From: Flavobacterium rivuli WB 3.3-2 = DSM 21788
GTDB taxonomy: Bacteria > Bacteroidota > Bacteroidia > Flavobacteriales > Flavobacteriaceae
NCBI RefSeq assembly: GCF_000378485.1
Contig: NZ_KB899975.1
Span: 54,636-118,635 of the forward strand
DNA: 64,000 bases
Direction of reading: 5' to 3'
Shown one piece after another: positions 43,101-52,610 of this stretch. Positions within the stretch are counted from its first letter, which is position 1. Each line of letters begins with the position of its first letter. The notes under the pieces were generated by a model. That model was not told the origin of the DNA. It made no database searches and saw only the letters and a list, made by a program, of their open reading frames with translations. Position numbers and translations under genes: made by a program.

Positions 43101-46100
43101 AATGTTGTTTTGTTTAGTACCGGTAGCAATTACAGTGTACGTTCCTTGTGGATCGCCTTGTAACAGGTAGTACTCGTTAGCAAGTACATCTACACTGTTA
43201 AGGTTATCAAACACATCTGCAAGGCTTACCTTTGGCGTACCGTTCTCTACATAAAGAGACTCAAATTTCCAACGGCTGTTGAGGTATTTCTTAGTAGCAT
43301 TTTCTATATTTGGCAATGCTAATATTTCATTGCCTGTTTCTTTACCTACTACAACGTTCACATCGTGAGATGAAATAACATCGTTAAGGTACATACCGTT
43401 ACGGTTGTCGTTCATTACACTCCAGCTTGCACTTACTTTATTACGGTAAGCAGCCTCGATATCCCTTACAGGATCTGTAGCTGGTATGATCTCAGCGTTA
43501 GTATAAGGAACTTCTACTGCAACCGAACCGGTGTTTACCATATAACCACTATCTTCCTGGCTAAATGTATAGTTGTAAGGAAGGTTATCTGTAGCTGTTG
43601 GCATAGTAAGGTACATATTAGCCCTTATCTCTGCCTGTGTTTTTGCCACAGTCCAGATACGGAACTCGTCTATATCACTTTGTGTAGGAGAGTTGTTAGC
43701 TATGTTTTTACCAAATGTAAGGTCGTTGATACATGGCTGAAACGTACCTACAGGCATGCTGCTTGCAAGTTCTCCATTAACGTAAAACTTAAATTCACCG
43801 TTTGGCACAAAAGTTACCGCTACGTGGTTCCACTCGTCATGGCTCCATGTATGTGCAGAACCAAGAGAGTTCCATCCTCCGGCAGATCCTCTACCTGTAA
43901 TGGTTTGTAGTGTCTGGTTGCCCAGGAACTCCATTTCCCATCCAAATTCGCCACCACCAAAGTTTGAAAAGCCTACAAGTTTTGTGTTAGCTCCGGCTGT
44001 TGCCGTTAGGCGTGCCCAAAGCTCTATGGTAAACGATCCTGAAAGTGCTGTGTTAACACCGGCTTTAGGAATACGTACATCGTGGCCTGCCTCAAGATGA
44101 AGTGCCCCACCCTGCTGCGCAATTACCTCGGCTGTATTTGTTGTAAAGGCAAGGTAGTAGTTACCAAAGCTTAGCTCTACATCATTAAAATCTACTAAAA
44201 GATCTGTTACAGTACCTGTAGCAACTACTGCATAGCTTCCTGCAGGGTCTCCTTTTATAAGCATGTATTGTTCTGCCAGTGCATTTGTTTGCGCAGGATT
44301 AGCAAATACTTCTGCAAGGTTTACCTGTAGGTTACCTGTTTGTATGCCCATAGCATTTACATGCCATCCACCGGCTACATATTTAGTATCTTCTGCATTA
44401 AGAAGATCTGTAAGTGTATTGTTGTAGTCACGGCTTATAACAACGTTTTGCACATAGCTTGTTACAGCATCCCTTAAATAAAGGCCGTTAGTACGCTCGT
44501 TAGCTTTAGTCCAGTTACCTGTTACTTTATCATCAAACGGAGTTATAATTTCGGCAACCGGGCTTGTAGCGTCTACTATTACAGCACTTGTATAAGTAAC
44601 TGCATTTGTATTTGTGCCATTGCTTACAAGTGTACCATTGTCTTCCTGGTCAAAAGTAAAGTTATACACAAGGTTCGTGTCAGCTGCACTTACAATAGTA
44701 TGCATCTGGTCTTTAATTTCCTGTTGTGTTTTTGCTTTATTCCAAAAACGAAATTCATCCATTATAGAATACGACTGGCTGTTGTAGTTAAGGCTTTTAC
44801 CAAGTGCAAATGCCCAGTTAGTATTTGGTGCAAAAGCAGTATAAGCGCCTGTAGCTGTAAGCTCGCCGTTTATATAAAGTTTTATATTCTGGCCTGGTAC
44901 AGCCGTAATGGCTACATGGTTCCATTCGCCTGTTGCAAGGCTTACTGCACCTGAATTGATACGGATCCAGTCTGGCGTTCCTGTACCAAACGTTAACTGT
45001 ACAGTACTGTTGTCAAGAATTTCGACAGTAAATCCTGTTGTGTTATTATTTACCCTGCCATGATTAGATACAAGCGGTGTATTGCGTGGGCTTTGTGTAA
45101 AGTTTACCCATGTTTCCATAGTAAACGAGCCACCTAATACAGGGTTTAAATCGGCATACGGGATTGTAACATTATGACCCGTATTTAACGATAATGCACC
45201 CCCACGGCCCGCAATAAATTCGCCTGCACTCCATGCTATAAAGTAGTTACCTTCTGCAAGGTTAGCATTATAGAACGTTACATTCTGTCCGTCAAAGCTG
45301 CCTTCGGCAACAGTTGCAAATTCAGTTTCAGAATCTTGTTTTAACAGGAAGTAATGTCCTGCAGTAGCCCTGATAGAATCAAATTGTGTAAGGGCCTGCT
45401 CAAGGTTTATCCTTACTGTTGCAAACGGGTTGTTTACCGGGTCTATGTGCCATCCTCCTACAGAATAAAAAACATCTGTATGGCCTGGAACCACTGCAAG
45501 CTCTGTAGCATTATTTTTACCAATTACCACATTGCTGCTGTAATTTGTAATTGCATCCGGCAACGTTAAGCCTGCATTGTTTACAGTGTTGTTGCGGCTC
45601 CATTTGCCGGTAACCACATCGCGGTACTCTTCTGCAATTACACTTACAGGAGATGTTGCCGGGGCAAGCAATCCGCCGGCTATGGTTACATCTGCATTTG
45701 CAGCACCAAGATCGTCAAGAATGGTTGTGCCTTCTTCACTGTTAAAGTTAAAGTAGTTGGCAAGGTCTGTCTCTGTACCTGCAAGCGTATAGTGCATGTG
45801 TTGCGCTATCTCCTGCTGGGTAAGTGCTCTTTTCCAGATGCGCACCTCATCAAGGTCGGCATTAATGTCTCCCGAATAAGCCGGGCTTTTACCAAAACCA
45901 AGACCCCATGAATTAGCTACATACTCTGTAAAGGGAGCTTCGGCAATTAATGCCCCGTTTATGTAATATTTCATGGTACCATTTTTAGTAGCTGTTAATG
46001 CTACATGGTTCCACTCGCCTACAGTCCATGCTGCGCCCTGTTCTACAAAGATGTTATTCCATCCGGCGCTGTTATTACCTACTATAACATTAAGCTTGTT

Positions 46101-48278
46101 ACTGTCAGGAAACTCAAAAGATAAACCTGTACTGTTATTATTTACACGGCCGTTACTGGCAAATATTTTGTAATTAGTACCCGGATCGCCGTTTAGTTTA
46201 CCCCAAAACTCTATAGTAAAGTCATTGCTAAGCGCATCGTTAGTAGCAGTTCCTGATAATGCCATGTTCTGGCCACCGCTTACTTTAAGAACGCCGCCAC
46301 GTGTAGATTCTATTTCTGCGTCAAGCATAATCTCTTCGTCAGAAATTATCCTTCCGTAAAGCATAAATTTATCTAATGCCCCTATGAATTTTTTGTTCTG
46401 GAAATTGTTCCCTATGCTAACATTAGCATCCGAAGCTGTTGGAGAAACAACATTGTTCCAAGACTGGATAAGGAAACCATTAAAATAAAGCGATAGTTTT
46501 CTCCTTACGTTATCATACTTCCAGGCTACGTGAGACCATGCGTTAGGCAGTATGCTGTAATTGCTTGTAAGTACAGTACCTGTTGCATGGTTTGTAAATG
46601 TAAGTTTACCATTAGCATCTATACCTGTGCTCATACCTGCAGTAGCAGTACCGTTAGATAAAATAACGGCACCATTTGCGGGTATTTGGCTTGGGTTAAC
46701 CCACGCTACAAGGCTAAATGGCCTGTCGTGAAAGTTTAACGCATTAACTGCCGCTGTATGCACATCTGTAGCAGCCGTAAATTGTGCTGCTCCATTTGCA
46801 ACGCCATTCCTGTCGGCACCAAAGGTAACACCTGTAGTAGTAAATGAATGGTTAAAACCAGATGCGTCTGTAAGGGAATTATCTATACCTAAAGCCAGTT
46901 TTAATGCATCGGCATTTTGGCTGGTTAGCATATCCTGGTGAATGATCTCTTCAAAATACGGCTGCCCGTTAAGGCCTACATATTCTACCTTCATCCTCCT
47001 GTCGCCCACATCGCCATAAACACCTATCCTTAAATAGGTTTGTTTCATACCTGTAAGCACGTAATCGCTGTTGTAATTTACATTAACTACACCATTACCA
47101 ATATCTGAATTCAGGTTACCCGACAGAACATCATATAAGGGATACTTTACATCGCCTTCCCTTATCATGAACTTTTGCTCATGAATATCGGCACTAAGCG
47201 AAAGAACTCCGTTAATATTGTGTTCTTTAATATATGCTATAAGCTCTGCAGATTGTGTAGTGCTGCAAAAGTTCCTGCCACCACAGTTACGCTCAAAAGA
47301 TGGCGTACCGTTAATAAGCACTTTAAACGGCGCTGTAGAATTAAGCAAAGCTTGCTTAAGCCAGGCCATCTGGTCCGGGCCATAATGCGCCTGGGTACCA
47401 TCGCGGTAGCTGCGGTTATCTGTTAAAAAGTACTCTACGTCTTTATATACGTAAGATGAGAAAAGGCCCGGGCCCTCGGGAGTACTCTTATATTCAGGAT
47501 TAGGCCACCAGTCCTTGAATATTTCGCGCATTTCGCCAAGTGTTGGCATTGTTTTGTTAAACTCGTTAGGTCCCGTATCGTGGTTATCTGTAATAGCCAG
47601 TTGCGGCATTGCCTTAATAAGGTTGCGGTGGTAATTCCTGTAAAACAGGTAACGGTCAAAAGCCATGTCTTTGTTAGCCCAGTCGTTTTGTCCGTCAAGG
47701 CACTGCCCCATGGCGTGCTCAAGGCCTAATAAGTAAACGGCATCGCCCAGCCATACCATAAGGTCGCTTTGCTCGCGTGCCATAACGTTGTAAATATCAG
47801 GGTCGCCATTTACGTGAAATGCCGATTCCGGAATATCCATACAACGCGACAAGTCATAGATCCTGCCACAACCTCCTGATAGAAACTGGAAATCATCAAT
47901 AGTTTCATTTCCGTTTACCACAGTAGCAGTATTGCCACTTGGTTGTCCGTTAACCAATACATTAGCTGTATAGGTTTCGCCCTGGGTAAGGCCGGTGTAC
48001 TCGTACGACCTGAGGCTGTAGCCCAAACGGTCGTCCTGATTGTGTACCGTACCCGTTAAGGCAGTACCGGGGCTTGCGGCACCCGTTAGCGTAATGCTTA
48101 GCTGTGAGCCAGAGCCTGTGCCATTCTTTGTTAGCACCCATACCCGTACACTGTTGTTGTAGACGGGGCTTAACATGGGGCCATGAACGATGGAATCTCC
48201 CGGAATGGTTTGGGCACTAAGGCCTGACACCATACAGAGAAAAACCAAAAAACTCCAAAAAAGTTTGTTGTTTTTCAT
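40152..48278 (-). CDS. Giant T9SS-exported protein: PhoD-like phosphatase, four LamG-like domains, PhoX-like phosphatase, PKD
   Basis: The 2,708-residue product starts with the signal peptide MKNNKLFWSFLVFLCMVSGL (ATG 48276-48278; an upstream frame is rejected). Residues about 25-450 are PhoD-like metallophosphatase, with VWLGDAVYLLG, ITDNHDTGPNEF and LSADIHEQKFM. Four LamG/concanavalin-like domains follow at about 458-640, 656-827, 1021-1193 and 1389-1549. Two beta-sandwich modules (about 1754-1919, 1929-2093) contain VVYVNGVEAFR and VIYINGVEAFR. Residues about 2103-2520 are PhoX/DUF839-like, with LSVNHEN, PWGTVVTAEEN and GRMNHENVVV. A PKD domain and T9SS tail (YPNPTKGLVNIEFN) close it. It probably frees phosphate at the cell surface. 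Activity of each half is inferred from motifs. Confidence 0.88.
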   Translation of the reverse strand: MKNNKLFWSFLVFLCMVSGLSAQTIPGDSIVHGPMLSPVYNNSVRVWVLTKNGTGSGSQLSITLTGAASPGTALTGTVHNQDDRLGYSLRSYEYTGLTQGETYTANVLVNGQPSGNTATVVNGNETIDDFQFLSGGCGRIYDLSRCMDIPESAFHVNGDPDIYNVMAREQSDLMVWLGDAVYLLGLEHAMGQCLDGQNDWANKDMAFDRYLFYRNYHRNLIKAMPQLAITDNHDTGPNEFNKTMPTLGEMREIFKDWWPNPEYKSTPEGPGLFSSYVYKDVEYFLTDNRSYRDGTQAHYGPDQMAWLKQALLNSTAPFKVLINGTPSFERNCGGRNFCSTTQSAELIAYIKEHNINGVLSLSADIHEQKFMIREGDVKYPLYDVLSGNLNSDIGNGVVNVNYNSDYVLTGMKQTYLRIGVYGDVGDRRMKVEYVGLNGQPYFEEIIHQDMLTSQNADALKLALGIDNSLTDASGFNHSFTTTGVTFGADRNGVANGAAQFTAATDVHTAAVNALNFHDRPFSLVAWVNPSQIPANGAVILSNGTATAGMSTGIDANGKLTFTNHATGTVLTSNYSILPNAWSHVAWKYDNVRRKLSLYFNGFLIQSWNNVVSPTASDANVSIGNNFQNKKFIGALDKFMLYGRIISDEEIMLDAEIESTRGGVLKVSGGQNMALSGTATNDALSNDFTIEFWGKLNGDPGTNYKIFASNGRVNNNSTGLSFEFPDSNKLNVIVGNNSAGWNNIFVEQGAAWTVGEWNHVALTATKNGTMKYYINGALIAEAPFTEYVANSWGLGFGKSPAYSGDINADLDEVRIWKRALTQQEIAQHMHYTLAGTETDLANYFNFNSEEGTTILDDLGAANADVTIAGGLLAPATSPVSVIAEEYRDVVTGKWSRNNTVNNAGLTLPDAITNYSSNVVIGKNNATELAVVPGHTDVFYSVGGWHIDPVNNPFATVRINLEQALTQFDSIRATAGHYFLLKQDSETEFATVAEGSFDGQNVTFYNANLAEGNYFIAWSAGEFIAGRGGALSLNTGHNVTIPYADLNPVLGGSFTMETWVNFTQSPRNTPLVSNHGRVNNNTTGFTVEILDNSTVQLTFGTGTPDWIRINSGAVSLATGEWNHVAITAVPGQNIKLYINGELTATGAYTAFAPNTNWAFALGKSLNYNSQSYSIMDEFRFWNKAKTQQEIKDQMHTIVSAADTNLVYNFTFDQEDNGTLVSNGTNTNAVTYTSAVIVDATSPVAEIITPFDDKVTGNWTKANERTNGLYLRDAVTSYVQNVVISRDYNNTLTDLLNAEDTKYVAGGWHVNAMGIQTGNLQVNLAEVFANPAQTNALAEQYMLIKGDPAGSYAVVATGTVTDLLVDFNDVELSFGNYYLAFTTNTAEVIAQQGGALHLEAGHDVRIPKAGVNTALSGSFTIELWARLTATAGANTKLVGFSNFGGGEFGWEMEFLGNQTLQTITGRGSAGGWNSLGSAHTWSHDEWNHVAVTFVPNGEFKFYVNGELASSMPVGTFQPCINDLTFGKNIANNSPTQSDIDEFRIWTVAKTQAEIRANMYLTMPTATDNLPYNYTFSQEDSGYMVNTGSVAVEVPYTNAEIIPATDPVRDIEAAYRNKVSASWSVMNDNRNGMYLNDVISSHDVNVVVGKETGNEILALPNIENATKKYLNSRWKFESLYVENGTPKVSLADVFDNLNSVDVLANEYYLLQGDPQGTYTVIATGTKQNNIVTFSQITFNNEPVYLAWLSDTTYPVGTFPVAAQSLWKYSDLGTDLGTDWKNNNFNDSTWMFGNGILGYGDPNQNTTLSYGPDAQHKYTTTYLRHTFNVENAAQYGSLLFETLRDDGVVVYVNGVEAFRSNMPEGDIAYTTFASSAISGAAETTYVENITANLLQDGVNVIAVELHQSDLTSSDLAFDMNVRALPPELEAANYPVAKDSEWHYLDNGTSLDDVEWGVATYSPGWLSGRAPLGYGDPVNTTISYGADASNKYITSYFYRNINVDLADVSDFVEFGLKRDDAAVIYINGVEAFRDNMPAGDFDYLTRSATTVDGADENRYFVHSVPKSMFQDGINRVAVEVHNRDNTSSDLKFDMYIKNAEDLTVACDAPHIACFTSIAPTGQTPNLIIAPEHRFQLLFKEGSNYTIGSGTVPGNHDFTAYVPIDGSSQTGHLSVNHENAPGGVSMLNIHLDTDNTLWAVDQSQQVDLYNDRLVTTTRNCSGGITPWGTVVTAEENTAAGDSNGDGYQDEGWLVEIDPATARVRDDYGNGFQEKLWAMGRMNHENVVVKADGTAAYYGEDGNTHCVYKFVPTTAGSLYSGAVYVLKLDLELSSDEPSSSTATWVQVPNTTQADRNNLNIVAASLGGTNFNGVEDCDISPLDGKIYFTSKGKNRIYRFKDDGSTVSEFEVFVGGMTYPIETANGVVNEAWADGNDNLTFDDKGNLWVCQDGGQNYIWVIRPDHKQDSPNVKLFASMPAGAEPTGLTFTPDYKYGFFSVQHPNGNNAPQTDATRGQVNFNASAALVFSLQRDLGLQAPVADFVASDVVVDENETVTFTDLSTHNPTSWSWTFEGGVPPTSTEEHPVVTYPTAGVYDVTLTTTNEAGSSLPVLKAEYILVEEVLGTENPLKALGVNVYPNPTKGLVNIEFNANMAGEKISVEVYDLMGRKVTERSNMSTIGGSQKIQLDLSNYAGEQVFIVKLKIGENTGSYKLLKVK

Positions 48279-48639
48279 GTGAACGTTAAAAGTGTTTGTT
48301 AGTAAATGTATTATTGGAGGCAAAAGTAAATTTTAGCCTTGCGGATAGCCTACCTAAAAACTTAAGTTTAGTTTAAGGAATGATGAACTCATGTTATAAA
48401 AAAAAGTAGTACAACAGCAAAAAGTTACATTAATAATGTTGTAATTATAACAATATAAAACATGTATAGTTTTTTAACACGAGTATATATATTAAATTAA
48501 CTATTTACCATAATTTTAACACCAAATACTTCGTGGTAATCCTAACTTCTATCATTTAACAACCAGTTTACATTGGGGATTATATTACTACTACATTAAA
48601 ACGCTCTTAACATTAAAACTGAAAATCATGTATATAAAA
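48279..48639. other. AT-rich intergenic region upstream of the giant phosphatase
   Basis: About 360 bp without a convincing gene. It should hold the promoter of the minus-strand phosphatase gene. No clear Pho-box or TAnnTTTG pair was recognised. Confidence 0.5.
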
Positions 48640-48680
48640 AAACCGCCGAAAGATAATTCTTACAGCGGTTTACTATAAAT
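48640..48680 (-). terminator. Terminator of the peroxidase pair
   Basis: A GC-containing stem, AAACCGC / GCGGTTT (48640-48646 with 48665-48671), with a wide loop is followed on the minus strand by seven T. Confidence 0.7.
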
Positions 48681-48697
48681 ATGGTGGTATTTAGGTA

Positions 48698-50662
48698 TTA
48701 ATCTTTAAACGGATTGTCTGTAAGCGACTCTATAAATGCTATAAGTGCTGCAACTTCTTTCTTACTTAAGTTAAGAGGATCCGGAGACAAGGTTTGGTTT
48801 GGCACTTCATACCCCATACCCATACCGGCTGCCCCTCCCTTATTATAAAAGTCTATAACCTCTTCAAGGGTTTTAAAACTGCCGTTATGAAAGTAGGGTG
48901 CTGTAAGCCGGGCATTGCGAACTGTCATTGTTTTAAAAGAGTTGCGGTATATCTCTTCACTGTCGTCAGGAATATTATTGGTTATGCGCCCGTAATCGGT
49001 ATCCATTTCTAAAAGGTTGGGTCCTGTGGGTACACCCAGTACTTCGGTTTCATTTTCCTGGTACATGGGTGGCACCAGTCCGCTAAACGTGGGTACATAA
49101 TGACAGGTGGCACAATTTGCCTTACCCGTAAATAAGTTAAACCCTAATTTTACCTGTGGGTCTATTTTTTTAGATTTTCCCTGTACATAACGATCAAATG
49201 AGCTGTTAAAAGAGCGCAATGAAATAATATAGGACGCCAATGCCGACGAATACCGGTATCTTGATATCTCCTTATTGTCTTTAAACACTAATGCAAATTG
49301 TTTTTTATAATTATCATTTGCATTAAGTCCTGCAACAAGCTTTATAAATGAGGTATTAAACTCTAAATGGTTCTCTATTACATGTTCTGCCTGTTCTTCA
49401 AGATCGGCAGCACGAAGGTCATAAAAATACCTGTCTGAAAATACAGCATTAATAAGTGTGGGCGAATTACGCAATACATATTTACCCACACTGCTTGCCG
49501 CCGATGTTTTTTGCCCATCGGTAAAGGCAAGTTCCGGTTTATGGCACGAAGCACAATTCATTTGCCCGGTACTGCTCAGGCTTTTGTCATAAAATAGTTT
49601 TTTACCCAGTTCTCTTAATTCGGGGTTATCGGCATCTTCCTTAAGTAGGCTGTAGTAGTATGGGTTTAAAAAATCAGCAGCAAATATATTGGTACTGGCA
49701 GAATTCCACGATTCTACATTATCCCATTTTTTTGCCGATGTTTCCAGCTTAAGCACCACTTGTACCTCATACAATTGCCTGTACAGCGGGTTGATATAAT
49801 CAGTTAAAAAAGTCAGCCTGTCAAATTTTTCAAAATTGCTGTTTTTATGAAGGTAACTTATTGCCCCCGCAAATGTAGTTTTAATTGCAGACTGCTTATC
49901 CAAATCTGCTTTTTGCAATAAAGGCTGTAGCAATTGCTGTATCCCTTTTAATGATGACGCTGCTTCATCTGTAGCATTCAGCGACCCCGGAGTATCAAAA
50001 CCTGTAATACCCATAGAAAAAATCCTTATTAGCTCCAGCCTCGAAGCTTCCATTATTTCAAAATCATAAAAAAAGGTACGCTTGGCAATGGCCATTTCAA
50101 GGGCAGGCAGTGCTTCTTTTACCTGTGCAGCAAGTTGCTGTATCTCTTTTTTAGACAGCGCTGCTTCGTCCGAAAATATAAGTTCATCGAGCCTTTGCAA
50201 ACCCACCGGGCCTACTACCCTTCTGTCACCGCGGTAATGCGTAAGATCTATATAATCTAACGGCAGGCTGTTGCTATATTCTTTTGCAGACACTACATAG
50301 TATCCTTTTTCTTTATATTCTTCCTTAACAGGATAAGGGTCTAAATGGTTTAACGGTGGCCCATTAATATATGCTTTAATGTGTTTAGGGTAATAATACT
50401 CTAACAAAGCCTCGTTAGCCTTATAGGCATTCCGGGTTTTTGCAAGCTGCTGTTGCAATTGCTTACTATCGGCTTGCCCGTTAGCATAAGCCACAGCTAC
50501 AGTATTAAGTACATCTACTTCCTGTTTAAAATTTTTAAGGGCTGCCTGTATTACCGGCCCGTAATCGTTCTGATAGTACTCGCTTTTGCTTACCGAAAAA
50601 AAATTGGGAGCAAAAAATAGTGTAATTGCCGCAAATAACGGCAGTATATATTTAAGGTTCAT
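48698..50662 (-). CDS. Exported di-heme cytochrome c peroxidase family protein, copy 2
   Basis: The 654-residue product has a signal peptide and an N-terminal alpha-helical region of about 300 residues. Two heme c sites follow, CASCH (near 369) and CATCH (near 519), with the CCP/MauG-type surroundings SPTLINAVFSDRYFYDLRA and LTAPYFHNGSFKTLEEVIDFYNKGG. Enzymes of this family reduce peroxide or perform MauG-like oxidations in the periplasm. Start and previous stop share a base (TAATG), so it is translated with its paralogue upstream. Confidence 0.9.
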   Translation of the reverse strand: MNLKYILPLFAAITLFFAPNFFSVSKSEYYQNDYGPVIQAALKNFKQEVDVLNTVAVAYANGQADSKQLQQQLAKTRNAYKANEALLEYYYPKHIKAYINGPPLNHLDPYPVKEEYKEKGYYVVSAKEYSNSLPLDYIDLTHYRGDRRVVGPVGLQRLDELIFSDEAALSKKEIQQLAAQVKEALPALEMAIAKRTFFYDFEIMEASRLELIRIFSMGITGFDTPGSLNATDEAASSLKGIQQLLQPLLQKADLDKQSAIKTTFAGAISYLHKNSNFEKFDRLTFLTDYINPLYRQLYEVQVVLKLETSAKKWDNVESWNSASTNIFAADFLNPYYYSLLKEDADNPELRELGKKLFYDKSLSSTGQMNCASCHKPELAFTDGQKTSAASSVGKYVLRNSPTLINAVFSDRYFYDLRAADLEEQAEHVIENHLEFNTSFIKLVAGLNANDNYKKQFALVFKDNKEISRYRYSSALASYIISLRSFNSSFDRYVQGKSKKIDPQVKLGFNLFTGKANCATCHYVPTFSGLVPPMYQENETEVLGVPTGPNLLEMDTDYGRITNNIPDDSEEIYRNSFKTMTVRNARLTAPYFHNGSFKTLEEVIDFYNKGGAAGMGMGYEVPNQTLSPDPLNLSKKEVAALIAFIESLTDNPFKD

Positions 50663-52527
50663 TATCGGGTTGCTTTTAGCTGTGCCTTAGCAGCACTTAC
50701 ATCGTTAAGCGACGTTATAAAGGCTATAAGGTCTTTCTTCTCAGTTTCGGTAAGGTCTAAAACATCAGGAGCCAGCGTTTGATTTTTTACAGTAAAGCCC
50801 ATACCCTCACCTCCGCCTTTGTTATAAAAATCTATAACATCTTCGAGGGTTTTATATGCCCCATTATGAAAGTAAGGTGCCGTTAATGCAGCGTTGCGCA
50901 CTGTAGTTGTTTTAAATGATTTCTCGTAAATCCAGGCATATTCATTATATATCTGGTTATCGATCCTGCCGGTATCGGCATCAAGTGTTTTAGCTGTTGG
51001 GCTTGCCAGTACACCAAGTATCTCGCTTTCGTTCTCATTATAAAAAGGAGGCACAAGGCCCGAAAATGTTGGCGCAAAATGGCAGGTGGCACAATTTGCC
51101 TTACCCATAAAAAGGTTAAAGCCATTTTTTATCTCCTGCGAAATTGTGGTACTTTCCCCACGTATGTATTTATCAAAATCTGAATTAAACGATTTTAACG
51201 ACAATACGTATGATGCCAGCGCTTTACTAAAGTTTTCGCGGGTCATTCCGTCTTTACCAAATACCGTTTTAAACTTTTTAGTATAGTCCTGATTCTCCTT
51301 AAGCTTTTTTATAATAGCCGCATAAGCCGTATTAAATTCATCTTTATTAAATATTACGTGTTCTGCCTGCTGCTCTAAAGTAAAGGCACGTAGGTCGTAA
51401 AAGTACCTGTCGGCATAAACGGCATTGAGTAATGTAGGTGCATTTCTTAAAACCGATTTACCCTGAACATTGCTTGCCGATTTTGCCAAGCCATCGCTAA
51501 AGGCTTTTTCGGGCTGGTGGCAGGTAGCACAGCTTACTTTACCATCGTTACTTATGGTTGCATCATAAAACAGGGTTTTGCCCAGATCGCGTAAGTCATC
51601 GGTATCTTCTTCTTTCTTTAATTCTGAAAAAAAATATGGATTTAAAAAATCTTCTGCAAAGATAGAAGTGCTGCCGGGGTTCCAGGCAATAGTCTCTTTC
51701 ATGTATTCGGCATCTGCCTCATCATTAAACTTTCCCAGCTCCTTATATATAGGGTCTAAATACAATTTTATAAAAGACAGCCTGTCGAACGCGTTAAATG
51801 TACCCGGATTTTCTAAAACCTGAATGGCTCTGCTTAAAAGAGGCAAAACTATTTTGGTATCGGCCGGTTTATAATTTTCCTGCACATATTGCTGTATACC
51901 CTGTAACGATGCCTGCGCTTCCTGAAATGCATTAAGCGACCCGGGAGTATCAAACCCGGTAATACCCAGAGAGAGTATGCGTACTACCTGTAACCTCATG
52001 GCCGTTATGCCAAACCTACCTGCCTGTTTATTTTTATCCAGCTCTGCATACAAAGTACCGTAAGCACCATGCAGTTTTTTTGCAAGAATGGATATCCGGC
52101 TTTTTTGATCTTTAGCTTCGTCAGAGAATACAAGTTCATCTAAAACCTGCAGCCCCACAGGATCTACAACCTTGGGGCGCGTGCCTTCTTTTTCTATTTG
52201 CATTAAAGGTGCGCCATTAATGTTGCCCTTTAAATATTCCGGATAATGAAAGGCAAGGTAAAATTCTATCTTTTTGTAAACAACACGGGTTGCTGCCAGA
52301 TTTTTTTGAAGGGAGTCGAGCGTTATCTTACCAAACTTATAATCTACCGCAGCCTGGTCTAAGGCTGCAATGGCATTATTTAAATTAGTACTTCCTATAG
52401 CAATTATGCCCGGACTTGTATAAGCCGGATTTGAAGAGAATGAATAACAAAATAACGCAACAATAGTTAGTGCTGTAAAAAACACTATTGCCTTTATATA
52501 TCTAAGGGAAATGGTAAGCCTGATCAT
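50662..52527 (-). CDS. Exported di-heme cytochrome c peroxidase family protein, copy 1
   Basis: The 621-residue paralogue of the next gene has a signal-anchor-like N-terminus, a helical region with GITGFDTPGSLNAFQEA, and two heme c sites, CATCH (near 334) and CATCH (near 480). It shares APTLLNAVYADRYFYDLRA and TAPYFHNGAYKTLEDVIDFY with the partner. A GGAGG lies just before the ATG. The pair probably arose by tandem duplication and may work on different substrates. The long N-terminal region resembles an imelysin-like helical bundle but this is uncertain. Confidence 0.9.
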   Translation of the reverse strand: MIRLTISLRYIKAIVFFTALTIVALFCYSFSSNPAYTSPGIIAIGSTNLNNAIAALDQAAVDYKFGKITLDSLQKNLAATRVVYKKIEFYLAFHYPEYLKGNINGAPLMQIEKEGTRPKVVDPVGLQVLDELVFSDEAKDQKSRISILAKKLHGAYGTLYAELDKNKQAGRFGITAMRLQVVRILSLGITGFDTPGSLNAFQEAQASLQGIQQYVQENYKPADTKIVLPLLSRAIQVLENPGTFNAFDRLSFIKLYLDPIYKELGKFNDEADAEYMKETIAWNPGSTSIFAEDFLNPYFFSELKKEEDTDDLRDLGKTLFYDATISNDGKVSCATCHQPEKAFSDGLAKSASNVQGKSVLRNAPTLLNAVYADRYFYDLRAFTLEQQAEHVIFNKDEFNTAYAAIIKKLKENQDYTKKFKTVFGKDGMTRENFSKALASYVLSLKSFNSDFDKYIRGESTTISQEIKNGFNLFMGKANCATCHFAPTFSGLVPPFYNENESEILGVLASPTAKTLDADTGRIDNQIYNEYAWIYEKSFKTTTVRNAALTAPYFHNGAYKTLEDVIDFYNKGGGEGMGFTVKNQTLAPDVLDLTETEKKDLIAFITSLNDVSAAKAQLKATR

Positions 52528-52610
52528 CGCGCAAACTTACCCTCCTATTGCAAAAAGTGTATTAATTGCACATTAAGAAATAGTGAAATAAACCCCGATG
52601 CCTAAAACGG

